A stretch of 64,000 bases of DNA from Clostridium sp. Marseille-P3244. GTDB taxonomy: Bacteria > Bacillota > Clostridia > Lachnospirales > Lachnospiraceae. The stretch covers positions 124,001 through 188,000 of the forward strand of contig NZ_LT635548.1 of NCBI RefSeq assembly GCF_900120155.1, written 5' to 3'. Position numbers and translations under genes: made by a program. Shown here piece by piece: positions 8,841 to 17,700 of this stretch. The number at the start of each line of letters is the position of its first letter. Positions within the stretch are counted from its first letter, which is position 1. A model generated the notes under the pieces. That model was not told where the DNA came from, did not search any database, and worked only from the letters and a program-made list of their open reading frames with translations.

Positions 8841-9572
8841 TTACTCCTGCCCTGTATGCAGGATCCTGTTCGCGTTTCGGATCCGTTCCCTGTCCGGAGG
8901 CTCTATCCCTGCCAGAGGATACTCATACCCCAGCTCTTTCCATTTATATTCTCCGAATGTATGATACGGCAGGACTTCCACCTTCTCCACATTATCCAGT
9001 GACTTTATAAAGTCATAAAGTCTCTCCAGATACTCGTCTTTATCATTTCTCGCCGGTACAAGCACATGCCGGATCCAGACCGGTTTCCCGATCTGGGACA
9101 AATATCTCGCCATGTCCAGAATATTCTCGTTTGTATGTCCGGTCAGGATCCTGTGCTGTTCATCATCGATATGCTTGATGTCCACCAGCAGAAGATCCGT
9201 ATACTGCATCAGTTCATGAAATTTTCCGAAAAATGGTTCTTCTCTTGTAAATGGCGCTCCGCTCGTATCGATCGTCGTATGAATCCCTTTCTCTTTGGCC
9301 TTCCGGAATAATTCGATCATGAAATCCATCTGCAGGAGAGGTTCTCCGCCGCTCACTGTAATCCCCCCGCCATCCTTCCAGTAAGACTGATACCGCAGCG
9401 CCTGCGCCAGAAGCTCATCGGCGCTCCTCTCTTCTCCCACCTGCATATTCCATGTATCAGGATTATGACAGAACTGGCAGCGCATAGGACATCCGGCCAC
9501 AAATATAACAAATCGAACACCCGGTCCGTCCACAGAACCAAAACTTTCCGTAGAATGAATAAAACCTTGCAT
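8841..9572 (-). CDS. pflA: Pyruvate formate-lyase activating enzyme
   Basis: Radical SAM enzyme that installs the glycyl radical on pyruvate formate-lyase. The chosen ATG at 9572 gives 243 aa, has AGGAG seven bases upstream and begins MQGFIHSTESFGSVDGPG as expected. A longer reading frame upstream would translate the RAYT repeat and is rejected. The iron-sulfur motif is Cys28-x3-Cys32-x2-Cys35 (GCPMRCQFC), followed by the SAM-binding GGEPLLQ and a DIKH segment. It follows pflB on the same strand, but the 226-base gap between them is filled by a repeat element that may uncouple or attenuate its expression. Confidence 0.96.
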   Translation of the reverse strand: MQGFIHSTESFGSVDGPGVRFVIFVAGCPMRCQFCHNPDTWNMQVGEERSADELLAQALRYQSYWKDGGGITVSGGEPLLQMDFMIELFRKAKEKGIHTTIDTSGAPFTREEPFFGKFHELMQYTDLLLVDIKHIDDEQHRILTGHTNENILDMARYLSQIGKPVWIRHVLVPARNDKDEYLERLYDFIKSLDNVEKVEVLPYHTFGEYKWKELGYEYPLAGIEPPDRERIRNANRILHTGQE

Positions 9573-9584
9573 AAATCTCCTTTC

Positions 9585-9791
9585 GGGGACGTAGTAAACT
9601 TCAATTTGACTACGTCCCAAATTAAAATTCACCCTGTCCCTCCCTGTCAAAATAACTAAATATAGTATTCAGAATGGCATAAATCCCCGCCTGTTTTGTG
9701 CAAATTTGAGGGAAATAGGTATTATCTTCAAAAAAGGGACAGGGCTATCGTTAAAAGGGGACGTAGTAAACTTCAATTTGACTACGTCCCC
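9585..9791. repeat. RAYT-associated palindrome pair (transposase-less element) between pflB and pflA
   Basis: Two copies of a hairpin (GGGACGTAGT, 13-base loop AAACTTCAATTTG, ACTACGTCCC) lie at 9586-9618 and 9758-9790. Each is joined on its inner side to a CCCTGTCCC / GGGACAGGG box, at 9632-9640 and 9736-9744. The two units are therefore mirror images around a 95-base interior that carries no gene. The same hairpin, box and 32-base spacing frame the RAYT transposase at 37.3-38.3 kb, so this is most likely a non-autonomous relative mobilised in trans. In RNA it would form two stable stem-loops between pflB and pflA. Confidence 0.85.
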
Positions 9792-9798
9792 GAAACAA

Positions 9799-12057
9799 TT
9801 ACATTCTATCGTGGCATGTTCTTGCGATTACGTCCAGCTGCTGTTCTCTCGTCAGATCGATGAACTTCACGGCATATCCAGATACGCGGATCGTAAAGTT
9901 TGCGTACTCTTCTTTCTCCGGATGTTCCATAGCATCGATCAGCTTCTCGGTGCCGAACACATTTACATTCAGATGGTGCGCACCCTGATCAAAGTATCCG
10001 TCCATCACATGAACCAGATTGTTTGTGCGTTCTTCATCGTCATGTCCCAGTGCTCCCGGGCTGATTGTCTGTGTATTGGAGATTCCATCCAGTGCCTGTT
10101 CATACGGAAGCTTCGCCACGGAGTTGAGCGATGCCAGCAGGCCGTTCTTCTCTGCGCCATAAGATGGATTTGCCCCCGGCGCCAAGGGCTCACCGGCTTT
10201 TCTTCCGTCCGGAAGGGAGCCTGTCGCCTTGCCGTATACCACATTCGATGTGATCGTAAGGATCGATGTTGTGGGTTCTGAATTCCTGTAGGTGTGGCAT
10301 TTTTTCAGCTTGCTCATAAAGGTCCGCAGCAGCCATACCGCGATCTCATCTGCCCGGTCATCATCATTTCCATATCTGGGGAACTCTCCCTCCGTCTCAA
10401 AATCAACGGCAAGGCCGTCTTCATCACGGATCGCTTTTACCTTTGCGTATTTGATGGCGCTTAAGGAGTCAACTACGTGTGAGAAACCTGCGATACCTGT
10501 TGCAAATGTGCGTCTTACATTTGTATCGATCAGAGCCATCTCTGCCGCCTCGTAATAATATTTGTCATGCATATAGTGGATCATATTCAGCGTATCCACA
10601 TACAGTTTGGAAAGCCACTCCATCATCTGGTCGTATTTTTCCATCACTTCGTCATAGTCAAGGTACTCCGATGTGATCGGCCTGTAAAGCGGCGACACCT
10701 GCTGTTTTGTCTTCTCGTCAACACCGCCGTTGATCGCGTATAGAAGGCATTTCGCAAGATTTGCCCTTGCTCCAAAGAACTGGATCTCCTTGCCGGTCTG
10801 TGTGGCAGACACGCAGCAGCAGATGGAATAGTCATCTCCCCATACCGGTCGCATAACATCATCGTTCTCATACTGAATGGAACTTGTCTTAACGGAAATG
10901 TAAGCCGCGTATTTTTTGAAATTCTCCGGAAGATGAGAAGAGTACAGCACGGTCAGGTTCGGCTCCGGTGACGGCCCCATATTCTCCAGCGTATGGAGAA
11001 AACGGTAGTCATTCTTTGTTACCATGTGACGTCCGTCCATTCCGATCCCTGCCATCTCCAGAGTTGCCCATACCGGGTCACCGGAAAACAGCTCATTGTA
11101 AGATGGAATCCTTGCAAATTTCACCATGCGGAACTTCATCACCATATGGTCGATCAGTTCCTGGGCCTGTTCCTCTGTCAGAATTCCTTTCTCCATATCT
11201 CTCTGGATATAGATATCAAGGAATGTGGAGATACGCCCGACACTCATGGCAGCGCCGTTCTGCGTCTTGATCGCCGCAAGGTATCCGAAATACAGCCACT
11301 GCACCGCTTCTTTTGCGTTTATGGCGGGTTTTGAAATATCAAACCCGTAGACAGCCGCCATTTCTTTCATCTCTTTCAGAGCTCTGATCTGATCCGCGAT
11401 CTCTTCCCGGAGACGGAAGTCCGTTCCCTTCATTCCGTGTCTCTCATATTCAATAAAATCAGACTCTTTCTTCTCAATCAGAAAATCAATCCCGTACAGA
11501 GCCACACGACGGTAGTCTCCAACGATACGGCCCCTTCCGTATGTATCCGGAAGCCCCGTAATGATCTTGTTGTGACGTGCCTTCTTCATCTCGGGAGTGT
11601 ATACGTCAAACACGGCCTGATTGTGGGTCTTATGATATTTTGTAAAGATTTCATGCAGTTTTTTGCTGGGCGTATATCCGTACGTAGTGCAGGCCTGTTC
11701 TGCCATCTTGATCCCGCCATAGGGCATGAAAGCCCTCTTGAGCGGTTTGTCTGTCTGAAGCCCTACGACCTGCTCCAGATCCTTCATTTCTTCATTAATA
11801 TATCCGGGTCCATAGGCAGTCAGCCCTGAGACCACCTCTGTCTCCATATCCAGGACGCCGCCTTTCGCGCGTTCTTCTTTCTGAAGTCTGGAAAGCTCTC
11901 CCCAAAGTTTATTTGTTGCCTCAGTGGGACCTGCGAGAAAGGATTCATCTCCTTCATACTGCGTATAGTTATGCTGGATGAAATCCCGTACGTTGACTTC
12001 TTCCTGCCAGAGATGTCCCTTGAAACCGGTCCACTGATCAAATACTGCTTTTGCCAT
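9799..12057 (-). CDS. pflB: Formate C-acetyltransferase (pyruvate formate-lyase)
   Basis: A 752-aa glycyl radical enzyme converting pyruvate and CoA to acetyl-CoA and formate, central to anaerobic fermentation. The catalytic cysteine pair is in YSICCCVS; the radical-bearing glycine is Gly727 in RVSGYAVKF, 26 residues from the C-terminus, as in PFL proper. Those motifs, with the neighbouring activase, favour true PFL over diol dehydratase or choline lyase relatives. The start has AGGAGG ten bases upstream. Upstream lies a 444-base gene-free stretch with an inverted repeat (12102-12136); downstream lies the RAYT repeat pair, then pflA. Confidence 0.97.
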   Translation of the reverse strand: MAKAVFDQWTGFKGHLWQEEVNVRDFIQHNYTQYEGDESFLAGPTEATNKLWGELSRLQKEERAKGGVLDMETEVVSGLTAYGPGYINEEMKDLEQVVGLQTDKPLKRAFMPYGGIKMAEQACTTYGYTPSKKLHEIFTKYHKTHNQAVFDVYTPEMKKARHNKIITGLPDTYGRGRIVGDYRRVALYGIDFLIEKKESDFIEYERHGMKGTDFRLREEIADQIRALKEMKEMAAVYGFDISKPAINAKEAVQWLYFGYLAAIKTQNGAAMSVGRISTFLDIYIQRDMEKGILTEEQAQELIDHMVMKFRMVKFARIPSYNELFSGDPVWATLEMAGIGMDGRHMVTKNDYRFLHTLENMGPSPEPNLTVLYSSHLPENFKKYAAYISVKTSSIQYENDDVMRPVWGDDYSICCCVSATQTGKEIQFFGARANLAKCLLYAINGGVDEKTKQQVSPLYRPITSEYLDYDEVMEKYDQMMEWLSKLYVDTLNMIHYMHDKYYYEAAEMALIDTNVRRTFATGIAGFSHVVDSLSAIKYAKVKAIRDEDGLAVDFETEGEFPRYGNDDDRADEIAVWLLRTFMSKLKKCHTYRNSEPTTSILTITSNVVYGKATGSLPDGRKAGEPLAPGANPSYGAEKNGLLASLNSVAKLPYEQALDGISNTQTISPGALGHDDEERTNNLVHVMDGYFDQGAHHLNVNVFGTEKLIDAMEHPEKEEYANFTIRVSGYAVKFIDLTREQQLDVIARTCHDRM

Positions 12058-12101
12058 ATTTTAACTACCTCCTCCATGAAATCTGTGAATTACTCCAACC
12101 G

Positions 12102-12136
12102 GGACAAGGTTAAAGCAGATTCTTCCCTCCTTGTCC
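12102..12136. promoter_or_regulatory. Inverted repeat in the pflB leader
   Basis: GGACAAGG at 12102-12109 and CCTTGTCC at 12129-12136 form an 8-bp inverted repeat with a 19-base loop, 45-79 bases upstream of the pflB start. It could be a regulator site or a leader-RNA hairpin; the sequence does not match a site I recognise. The stretch 12058-12501 otherwise holds AT-rich DNA (12160-12260) likely to contain the pflB promoter and, at its far end, the fucO terminator. Confidence 0.4.
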
Positions 12137-12379
12137 ATGCGCTAGTATACCATCATGTTAAAAGAATGACAACCTTTATTTTGATAATTGTTCTCAAATT
12201 CTGTATTGTACATGATTTTATACAATTTATACCATATTTTGTATTTAAAAATCAATAGGATACATTTTCTTGTGTTAGATCCTGCCGATCTTTTCTCCCG
12301 TCATCATATCTTTTCCGTTGTCGCTGCTCAATCCCCTATATTCTTTTTCTGTCTGTCGTGATCCCGCGGAAAAATAAAA

Positions 12380-12418
12380 CGCTGCCGCTCTGAGTAGCTG
12401 TATCTCATTGCGGCAGCG
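12380..12418 (-). terminator. Terminator of the fucO-like gene
   Basis: Perfect 9-bp stem CGCTGCCGC / GCGGCAGCG. On the minus strand it is followed by TTTTATTTTT, a good U-tract. It lies about 85 bases past the fucO stop. Confidence 0.85.
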
Positions 12419-12501
12419 TCAATCACTCTTGTACTGCTATATTCTGGTCCTGTCCTGACTGTATCTTAAAAAGTAAAGGCTTCTCTGCTGTCCGCTCTGT
12501 C

Positions 12502-13647
12502 CTACATGATCCTGCGGAACAGATCCTTGAGATCTTCCACGCTGGCATCTTTCGGGTTGCCGGGCGCGCATGCATCCGCATGGGCAGACTCGGCCAGGAA
12601 CTGCAGGTCTTCTTCTTTTACCGCCTCCAGTTTCGTCGGGATCCCTACATCCACAGAGAGCTGACGCACCGCATCCACGGCAGCTTTCCTGTACTCATCC
12701 ACAGACATCTCATCCACACCTTTTACCCCCATTGCTCTGGCGATCTCCCGGTATTTCTCCCCTGTACAGTCCGCATTGTACTCCATAACAATGGGAAGCA
12801 TCATGGCACAGGCCACCCCGTGGGGAGTGTCATAGACTGCCCCCAGTGTATGCGCCATAGAATGTGCGATTCCCAGTCCCACATTGGAAAATCCCATTCC
12901 GGCAATATACTGCCCCAGAGCCATTCCGTCGCGCCCTTCCTTCTCGTTGGCGACTGCTCCTCTCAGTGATTTTGAGATAATCTCAATGGCTTTGAGATGG
13001 AACATATCTGTCATCTCCCAGGCCGCTTTTGTGGTATATCCCTCGATAGCATGGGTCAGAGCGTCCATTCCGGTGGATGCCGTCAGGCTCTTCGGCATGG
13101 AAGACATCATGTCCGGGTCGACAACAGCGATCACCGGCATGTCGTGCGGATCCACGCATACAAATTTTCTCTTTCTCTCTACATCCGTGATCACATAATT
13201 AATGGTCACCTCCGCCGCAGTGCCTGCCGTGGTCGGCACTGCGATGATCGGAACACAAGGATTCTTCGTGGGAGCAGTTCCTTCCAGACTCCTGACATCC
13301 TCAAACTCGGGATTGGCGATGATGATGCCGATGGCCTTCGCCGTATCCATGGAAGATCCTCCTCCGATAGCTACGATATAGTCTGCCTTGGCTGCCTTGA
13401 ACGCGGCCACGCCATGCTGCACATTTTCGATCGTCGGGTTTGCCTTGATATCCGAATAAATCTCATAGGCCAGCCCCGCCTTGTCCAGCACATCAGTCAC
13501 CTTTCCGGTCACACCGAATTTGATCAGATCGGGATCTGAGCATACGAACGCTTTCTTGTAAGCCCTTGCCTTCGCCTCTGTGGCGATCTCCCGGATTGCT
13601 CCCGCCCCGTGGTAGGATGTTTCATTGAGCATGATTCTGTTTGCCAT
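12502..13647 (-). CDS. fucO: Iron-containing alcohol dehydrogenase, lactaldehyde reductase (FucO) type
   Basis: A 381-aa group III alcohol dehydrogenase. It closely follows E. coli-type FucO: it begins MANRIMLNET and contains AIGGGSSMDTAKAIG (nucleotide binding), PTTAGTAAEVTINYVI and RKFVCVDPHD. The metal ligands are present: Asp and His in GMDALTHAIEGY, and two His in HSMAHTLGAVYDTPHG. FucO reduces lactaldehyde to 1,2-propanediol during deoxysugar fermentation, but relatives act on other short aldehydes and diols, so the substrate is not certain. It has its own terminators on both sides and an AGGAG ribosome-binding site, and lies between pflB and a DhaS-like regulator, consistent with a role in fermentative redox balance. 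Confidence 0.85.
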   Translation of the reverse strand: MANRIMLNETSYHGAGAIREIATEAKARAYKKAFVCSDPDLIKFGVTGKVTDVLDKAGLAYEIYSDIKANPTIENVQHGVAAFKAAKADYIVAIGGGSSMDTAKAIGIIIANPEFEDVRSLEGTAPTKNPCVPIIAVPTTAGTAAEVTINYVITDVERKRKFVCVDPHDMPVIAVVDPDMMSSMPKSLTASTGMDALTHAIEGYTTKAAWEMTDMFHLKAIEIISKSLRGAVANEKEGRDGMALGQYIAGMGFSNVGLGIAHSMAHTLGAVYDTPHGVACAMMLPIVMEYNADCTGEKYREIARAMGVKGVDEMSVDEYRKAAVDAVRQLSVDVGIPTKLEAVKEEDLQFLAESAHADACAPGNPKDASVEDLKDLFRRIM

Positions 13648-13794
13648 TTTTTCCGTCTCCTTTTCTTACTGGATCTAGTGTTGATATTACCGAATCCGGC
13701 GGTTCTGCCCGGCCATTCATCCTCAGACCGGAAACAGGATTCCGCTTTCTGATTCTATTTTAACACTGCCGTACAAAATGAAAAGTTACAAAAA

Positions 13795-13826
13795 GACTGA
13801 TCTGTCACATTTCCCGCAGATCAGTC
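13795..13826 (-). terminator. Terminator of the TetR-family gene
   Basis: Stem GACTGATCTG / CAGATCAGTC (10 bp, 12-base loop). On the minus strand it is followed by TTTTTGTAAC, so it ends transcription coming from the TetR gene before fucO. Confidence 0.8.
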
Positions 13827-13884
13827 CTAATTTCATTTCTTATATTTATGCCTTCGGCTTCTGTTTTTTACCGTCTCTGTGTTT

Positions 13885-14445
13885 TTAAAGAAGTTCCAGT
13901 TTTCTGAATACTTCCGACAGCTCTGCCGGCATGGCGTCCACCAGGGCATCCGCCATCTGTTCCGGGGATCCTTTGATCTTCCCTGACACCCACTGCACTG
14001 TCATATAAATAGAACCCTGGCAGTACATCTCCAGCAGAAATTTCAGATGATCCGATATCTTTCGTCCTGTCTTCCCCTGGATCCGCTCAGTATAGAACTC
14101 CAGGATCAGGTGAAAGTCATGTTCCCTCAGATTGTTCTGGTCATCGTTGGCGAAAGCTGTCTTAAAGAACAACTGCTCCTTTTGGATATAGTAAAATTTA
14201 TTTACAAGTCCTTCCCGGATGGTCCTGCCCTCTCCCATATGTTCAAAAGATTCCAGGAGGATCTTGTCAAAATACCAGTTCACCAGATCATACTTATCTC
14301 TGAAATTCCGGTAAAATGTCTGTCGGGTCGTTCCGCACTGTTTCACGACAGCGCCCACTGTGATCTTCTCAAGTGGAGAAGTTTTCATACAGTGCTTCAT
14401 TGCTTCCGCAAGACGGTATTTCATCGTGTCACGGGTTCTATCCAT
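13885..14445 (-). CDS. TetR/AcrR-family regulator, DhaS-like
   Basis: A 186-aa regulator with an N-terminal TetR helix-turn-helix (about residues 10-57, ITVGAVVKQCGTTRQTFYRNFRDK) and a C-terminal helical domain resembling the TetR_C_8 domain of the dihydroxyacetone-kinase regulator DhaS. It is monocistronic, with a clear terminator downstream. The only metabolic neighbours are the alcohol dehydrogenase downstream and a kinase-like gene 54 bases upstream, so its target is unknown. Confidence 0.8.
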   Translation of the reverse strand: MDRTRDTMKYRLAEAMKHCMKTSPLEKITVGAVVKQCGTTRQTFYRNFRDKYDLVNWYFDKILLESFEHMGEGRTIREGLVNKFYYIQKEQLFFKTAFANDDQNNLREHDFHLILEFYTERIQGKTGRKISDHLKFLLEMYCQGSIYMTVQWVSGKIKGSPEQMADALVDAMPAELSEVFRKLELL

Positions 14446-14499
14446 AAAATATGCACTCCCGGTCTTTTCCCTGCGGGAACAGCCTTTTTCCGTTCCCCG

Positions 14500-15123
14500 C
14501 TACTGATCAAACCGCACCTTAATATATGCTTTGATCTCCTCTGCGCATTTTTCAAATCCCAGCTTGCCACTGTTCAGGCACAGATCATAATTTCTCGCGT
14601 CGGCCCACTCATGCCCTGTATGGTACCGATAGAAATCTCCTCTGTACGCATCGGTTCGCTCGATATATTTCTGCATCTCTTTTTCTGACATACTGTGACG
14701 CTCCATGGCCCGGTCAAGACAGAACCTCCTGTCCGCATGGATAAATACACTGACTACATTGGGATAGTCTCTAAGTATATAATCTGCGCATCTGCCGATG
14801 ATGATGCAGGACTCTTTGGACGCCAGATCCTTGATCGTCTTCGCCTGGTAATTAAAAAGATTGTCGTCAGACGTAAATCCTTTGTCCTCCGGCGGAAGCA
14901 ATTCGCCGTCATAAGGCCGGCTGAGGACCCTGAACCATCCCGCGCGCCGGATTTTCTCGTCGGACATGCCGAAAAGTTCTTCATTGATCCCACTGTCATC
15001 TGATGCCATACGAAGGATCTCCCGGCTGTAACAGTTGATGCCCAGGTCTTTCGCCAGCATCGCTCCGATGGTCTTTCCGCCGCTTCCATACTGCCTTGAG
15101 ATGGTGATCACGATATTCTTCAT
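14500..15123 (-). CDS. Cytidylate kinase-like family protein
   Basis: A 207-aa P-loop protein of the cytidylate-kinase-like (AAK6-type) family. It begins MKNIVITISRQYGSGGKTIG, where GSGGKT is the nucleotide-binding loop, and has a downstream IIIGRCADYIL segment and an arginine-rich lid (CLDRAMERH). It is not the housekeeping Cmk but one of the stand-alone paralogues frequent in Clostridia; the substrate is unknown. A GGAGG box precedes the start. The gene begins 15 bases after livF ends, so it is probably the last gene of the liv transcript, an unexplained association. Confidence 0.82.
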   Translation of the reverse strand: MKNIVITISRQYGSGGKTIGAMLAKDLGINCYSREILRMASDDSGINEELFGMSDEKIRRAGWFRVLSRPYDGELLPPEDKGFTSDDNLFNYQAKTIKDLASKESCIIIGRCADYILRDYPNVVSVFIHADRRFCLDRAMERHSMSEKEMQKYIERTDAYRGDFYRYHTGHEWADARNYDLCLNSGKLGFEKCAEEIKAYIKVRFDQ

Positions 15124-15138
15124 AAAGATGCACCTCCT

Positions 15139-15849
15139 TTACTCTCCCAGATAAGCCTTTTTGATGGAGTCATCCTCCAGAAGGTCTTTTGCCCTTCCCT
15201 CAAGAACGATATTTCCTGTTTCCAGGACATATGCCCGGTCCGCGATAGCAAGAGCTTTTTTTGCGTTCTGTTCCACAAGAAGCACTGTCGTCCCGCTTTC
15301 ACTGACAGAACGGATAATATCAAAGATCTCATTTACAAGGATCGGAGAAAGCCCCATGGAAGGTTCATCCATAAGGATCAATTTGGGCTTTGACATGAGC
15401 GCTCTCCCCATAGCCAGCATCTGCTGCTCTCCACCACTTAACGTCCCGGCCATCTGATTTTTCCTCTCCTCCAGACGGGGGAATCTTTTATAGACATTCT
15501 GAAGACTTTCTTCGATCTCCGTCTTATCCTTTCTTGTATATGCTCCCATTTTCAGATTCTCATATACACTCAGTTCCGCAAACACGCGCCGTCCTTCCGG
15601 TACATGGGCCATCCCCATGGATACGATCTTATGGGCGGGAAGTTTCGTAATATCCTTTCCCTCAAAGATGACCTGCCCTTTCTTCGGCGAGATCAGGCCT
15701 GTAACTGTGTGCAGCGTAGTCGTCTTTCCCGCGCCGTTGGCTCCGATCAGGGCAATAACTTCACCTTGGTTTACCTCGAAAGAAATCCCCTTGATCGCCT
15801 GGATAACGCCATAATATACTTCCAAATCTTTCACTTCAAGCATTGCCAT
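15139..15849 (-). CDS. livF: Branched-chain amino acid ABC transporter ATP-binding protein LivF
   Basis: A 236-aa ATPase of the HAAT importer family. Walker A is GANGAGKTT, the signature is LSGGEQQML and Walker B is LILMDEPSMGL; the short chain without the LivG-type insert identifies LivF. I start at the ATG at 15849, nine bases after AGGAGG; an upstream extension in frame has no ribosome-binding site. It lies 13 bases after livG. The substrate is normally leucine, isoleucine and valine, but related HAAT systems import other amino acids or urea. Confidence 0.93.
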   Translation of the reverse strand: MAMLEVKDLEVYYGVIQAIKGISFEVNQGEVIALIGANGAGKTTTLHTVTGLISPKKGQVIFEGKDITKLPAHKIVSMGMAHVPEGRRVFAELSVYENLKMGAYTRKDKTEIEESLQNVYKRFPRLEERKNQMAGTLSGGEQQMLAMGRALMSKPKLILMDEPSMGLSPILVNEIFDIIRSVSESGTTVLLVEQNAKKALAIADRAYVLETGNIVLEGRAKDLLEDDSIKKAYLGE

Positions 15850-15862
15850 TTCCAGATTCCTC

Positions 15863-16621
15863 CTATTCTCCGAGATACGCTGTGATGACCTGAGGATCAT
15901 TCAGGACATCCGATGTCTTTCCCTGGGCCAGCACTTCTCCGAAATTCAGCACAGTCAGCTTTTCACAGATGCCGCTCACCAGCTTCATATCATGTTCAAT
16001 AAGAAGGATCGTCATGTGGAAATTCTCCCTAACAAACTGGATCATCTCCATAAGTTCTCCTGTCTCATTGGGATTCATCCCGGCAGCCGGCTCATCCAGC
16101 AGGAGAAGCTTGGGCTCTGTCGCCAGCGCTCTTGCGATCTCCAGCCGTCTCTGCTGTCCGTAGGGAAGATTGTCCGCTTCCACGTGAGCCGCTTCTTCCA
16201 GCCCGAAGACCTTCAAAAGCTCCATGGCCCGCTCGTCCATTTCCCGCTCGACTCTCCGGTAGGCAGGCAGGCGGAAGATTCCTGACAGTGCGGAGTAGTG
16301 ATGTTTATTGTGGAGTCCGGCCTTTACATTGTCCAGCACACTCAGCTTCTTAAACAGACGGATATTCTGAAATGTCCTGGCAACTCCTGCCTTGCAGATA
16401 TCGATGGTCTTCTTCCCCGTGATATCCACCCCGTCCAGCACGGCTTTTCCGGAATCCGGCCGGTACACTCCTGTCAGAAGATTAAATACCGTGGTCTTTC
16501 CCGCGCCGTTGGGCCCGATCAGACCGTACAGTTCTTCTTTCTCGATGGATATGTCAAACGCATTCACTGCGCGGAGACCGCCAAACGAAATGCCAAGATT
16601 TTTTACATCCAGTAATGCCAT
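15863..16621 (-). CDS. livG: Branched-chain amino acid ABC transporter ATP-binding protein LivG
   Basis: A 252-aa ATPase with Walker A GPNGAGKTT, Walker B LLLLDEPAAGMNP and the longer LivG-type helical insert around HNKHHYSALSGIFRLP. The signature segment is LPYGQQRRLEIARAL, the usual LivG variant. It overlaps the livM stop by one base and lies 13 bases before livF, so the four liv genes form one transcript. It forms the cytoplasmic motor with LivF. Confidence 0.94.
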   Translation of the reverse strand: MALLDVKNLGISFGGLRAVNAFDISIEKEELYGLIGPNGAGKTTVFNLLTGVYRPDSGKAVLDGVDITGKKTIDICKAGVARTFQNIRLFKKLSVLDNVKAGLHNKHHYSALSGIFRLPAYRRVEREMDERAMELLKVFGLEEAAHVEADNLPYGQQRRLEIARALATEPKLLLLDEPAAGMNPNETGELMEMIQFVRENFHMTILLIEHDMKLVSGICEKLTVLNFGEVLAQGKTSDVLNDPQVITAYLGE

Positions 16622-17700
16622 TATTTCACAGCCTCCTTTTTCTTTCTCCCGAAGGTGAGATATTTTTCTCTGAACTCAATCGCTTTGGGCGCCCAGTTAA
16701 AGAGCATCATAACGATCAGTACGATAGCGTATATCAGCATACGGTAGTCCGACAGGCCTCTGAGCAGTTCCGGAAGCAGTGTCAGGATAACTGCCGCGAT
16801 GATGGATCCCCTGATATTTCCGATACCGCCCAGCACCACGAATACAAGGATCATGATCGACTGGTTGTATCCGAAATTGTTCGTGTTCGCAGTCAGGGTC
16901 GACAGGTTATGGGCGTACAGCACTCCGGCAGCTCCGGCCAGAGCCGCAGAGACCGTAAATGCCATCAGTTTGTATTTGGTCACGTTGATCCCGATGGACT
17001 CGGCGGCGATCCGGTTGTCCCGGATGGCCATGATCGCTCTTCCGTCCCGGGAATTGATCAGATTTATAATAATAAACAACGTGATCAGGACAAGGATAAA
17101 ACCGATCAGGAATGTAGAATCCTGAGGCGTCCCTGTGATTCCCTGGGGGCCGTTCACGATCACCTGTCCGTCTGGCTGCATATTCAGTGACAGCGCGTCC
17201 TTTGTGGAGAAATGGAATCCATTGGAGTCCTTTCCCACGAACAGCACATTGACCAGATTCTTGATGATCTCACCGAAAGCCAGTGTGACGATGGCAAGAT
17301 AGTCTCCTTTCAGGCGCAGCACCGGAATCCCGATCAGGATACCGAACACGGCCGCCACAGCGATCCCGATAAGAAGCGCCAGGAAAAACCGCAGCGGGGC
17401 GATGGTGATCACGTCGCGCGTACATTTCGAGAAAAACGCGCTGGCGAACGCACCCACACACATAAATCCGGCGTGTCCCAGGCTCAGCTCTCCAAGGATG
17501 CCCACCACAAGGTTCAGAGATACCGCCAGGATCACGTAGACGCACAGCGGGACCATGAGACCTTCCAGCAGGCTGGAGATACTGTCCGTGGCGATCAGCG
17601 TCTGCATTATAACAAACGCCGCGATCACCATACCGTACGTGATCAGATTATTTCTTGTATTTTTATTTATCTTACTTATTTTCTTCCCCATCTCGTCCAC
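16621..17700 (-). CDS. livM: Branched-chain amino acid ABC transporter permease LivM
   Basis: A 359-aa inner-membrane permease with about eight to nine hydrophobic helices. It carries the family segment GELSLGHAGFMCVGAF near residue 70 and the cytoplasmic coupling loop GRAIMAIRDNRIAAESIGIN, which contacts the ATPases. The GTG at 17700 has GGAG nine bases upstream and abuts the livH stop directly; an ATG three codons later is an alternative start. It pairs with LivH to form the channel. Confidence 0.93.
   Translation of the reverse strand: MDEMGKKISKINKNTRNNLITYGMVIAAFVIMQTLIATDSISSLLEGLMVPLCVYVILAVSLNLVVGILGELSLGHAGFMCVGAFASAFFSKCTRDVITIAPLRFFLALLIGIAVAAVFGILIGIPVLRLKGDYLAIVTLAFGEIIKNLVNVLFVGKDSNGFHFSTKDALSLNMQPDGQVIVNGPQGITGTPQDSTFLIGFILVLITLFIIINLINSRDGRAIMAIRDNRIAAESIGINVTKYKLMAFTVSAALAGAAGVLYAHNLSTLTANTNNFGYNQSIMILVFVVLGGIGNIRGSIIAAVILTLLPELLRGLSDYRMLIYAIVLIVMMLFNWAPKAIEFREKYLTFGRKKKEAVK

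Noticed and set aside
9573-9650. N-terminal extension of pflA by 26 codons
   Set aside because: The extension translates the RAYT repeat; the ATG at 9572 has a ribosome-binding site and the family's normal N-terminus.
9585-9791. Simple rho-independent terminators between pflB and pflA
   Set aside because: The hairpins have no U-tract, and the same arrangement with boxes recurs around the RAYT gene, so a repeat element explains them better.
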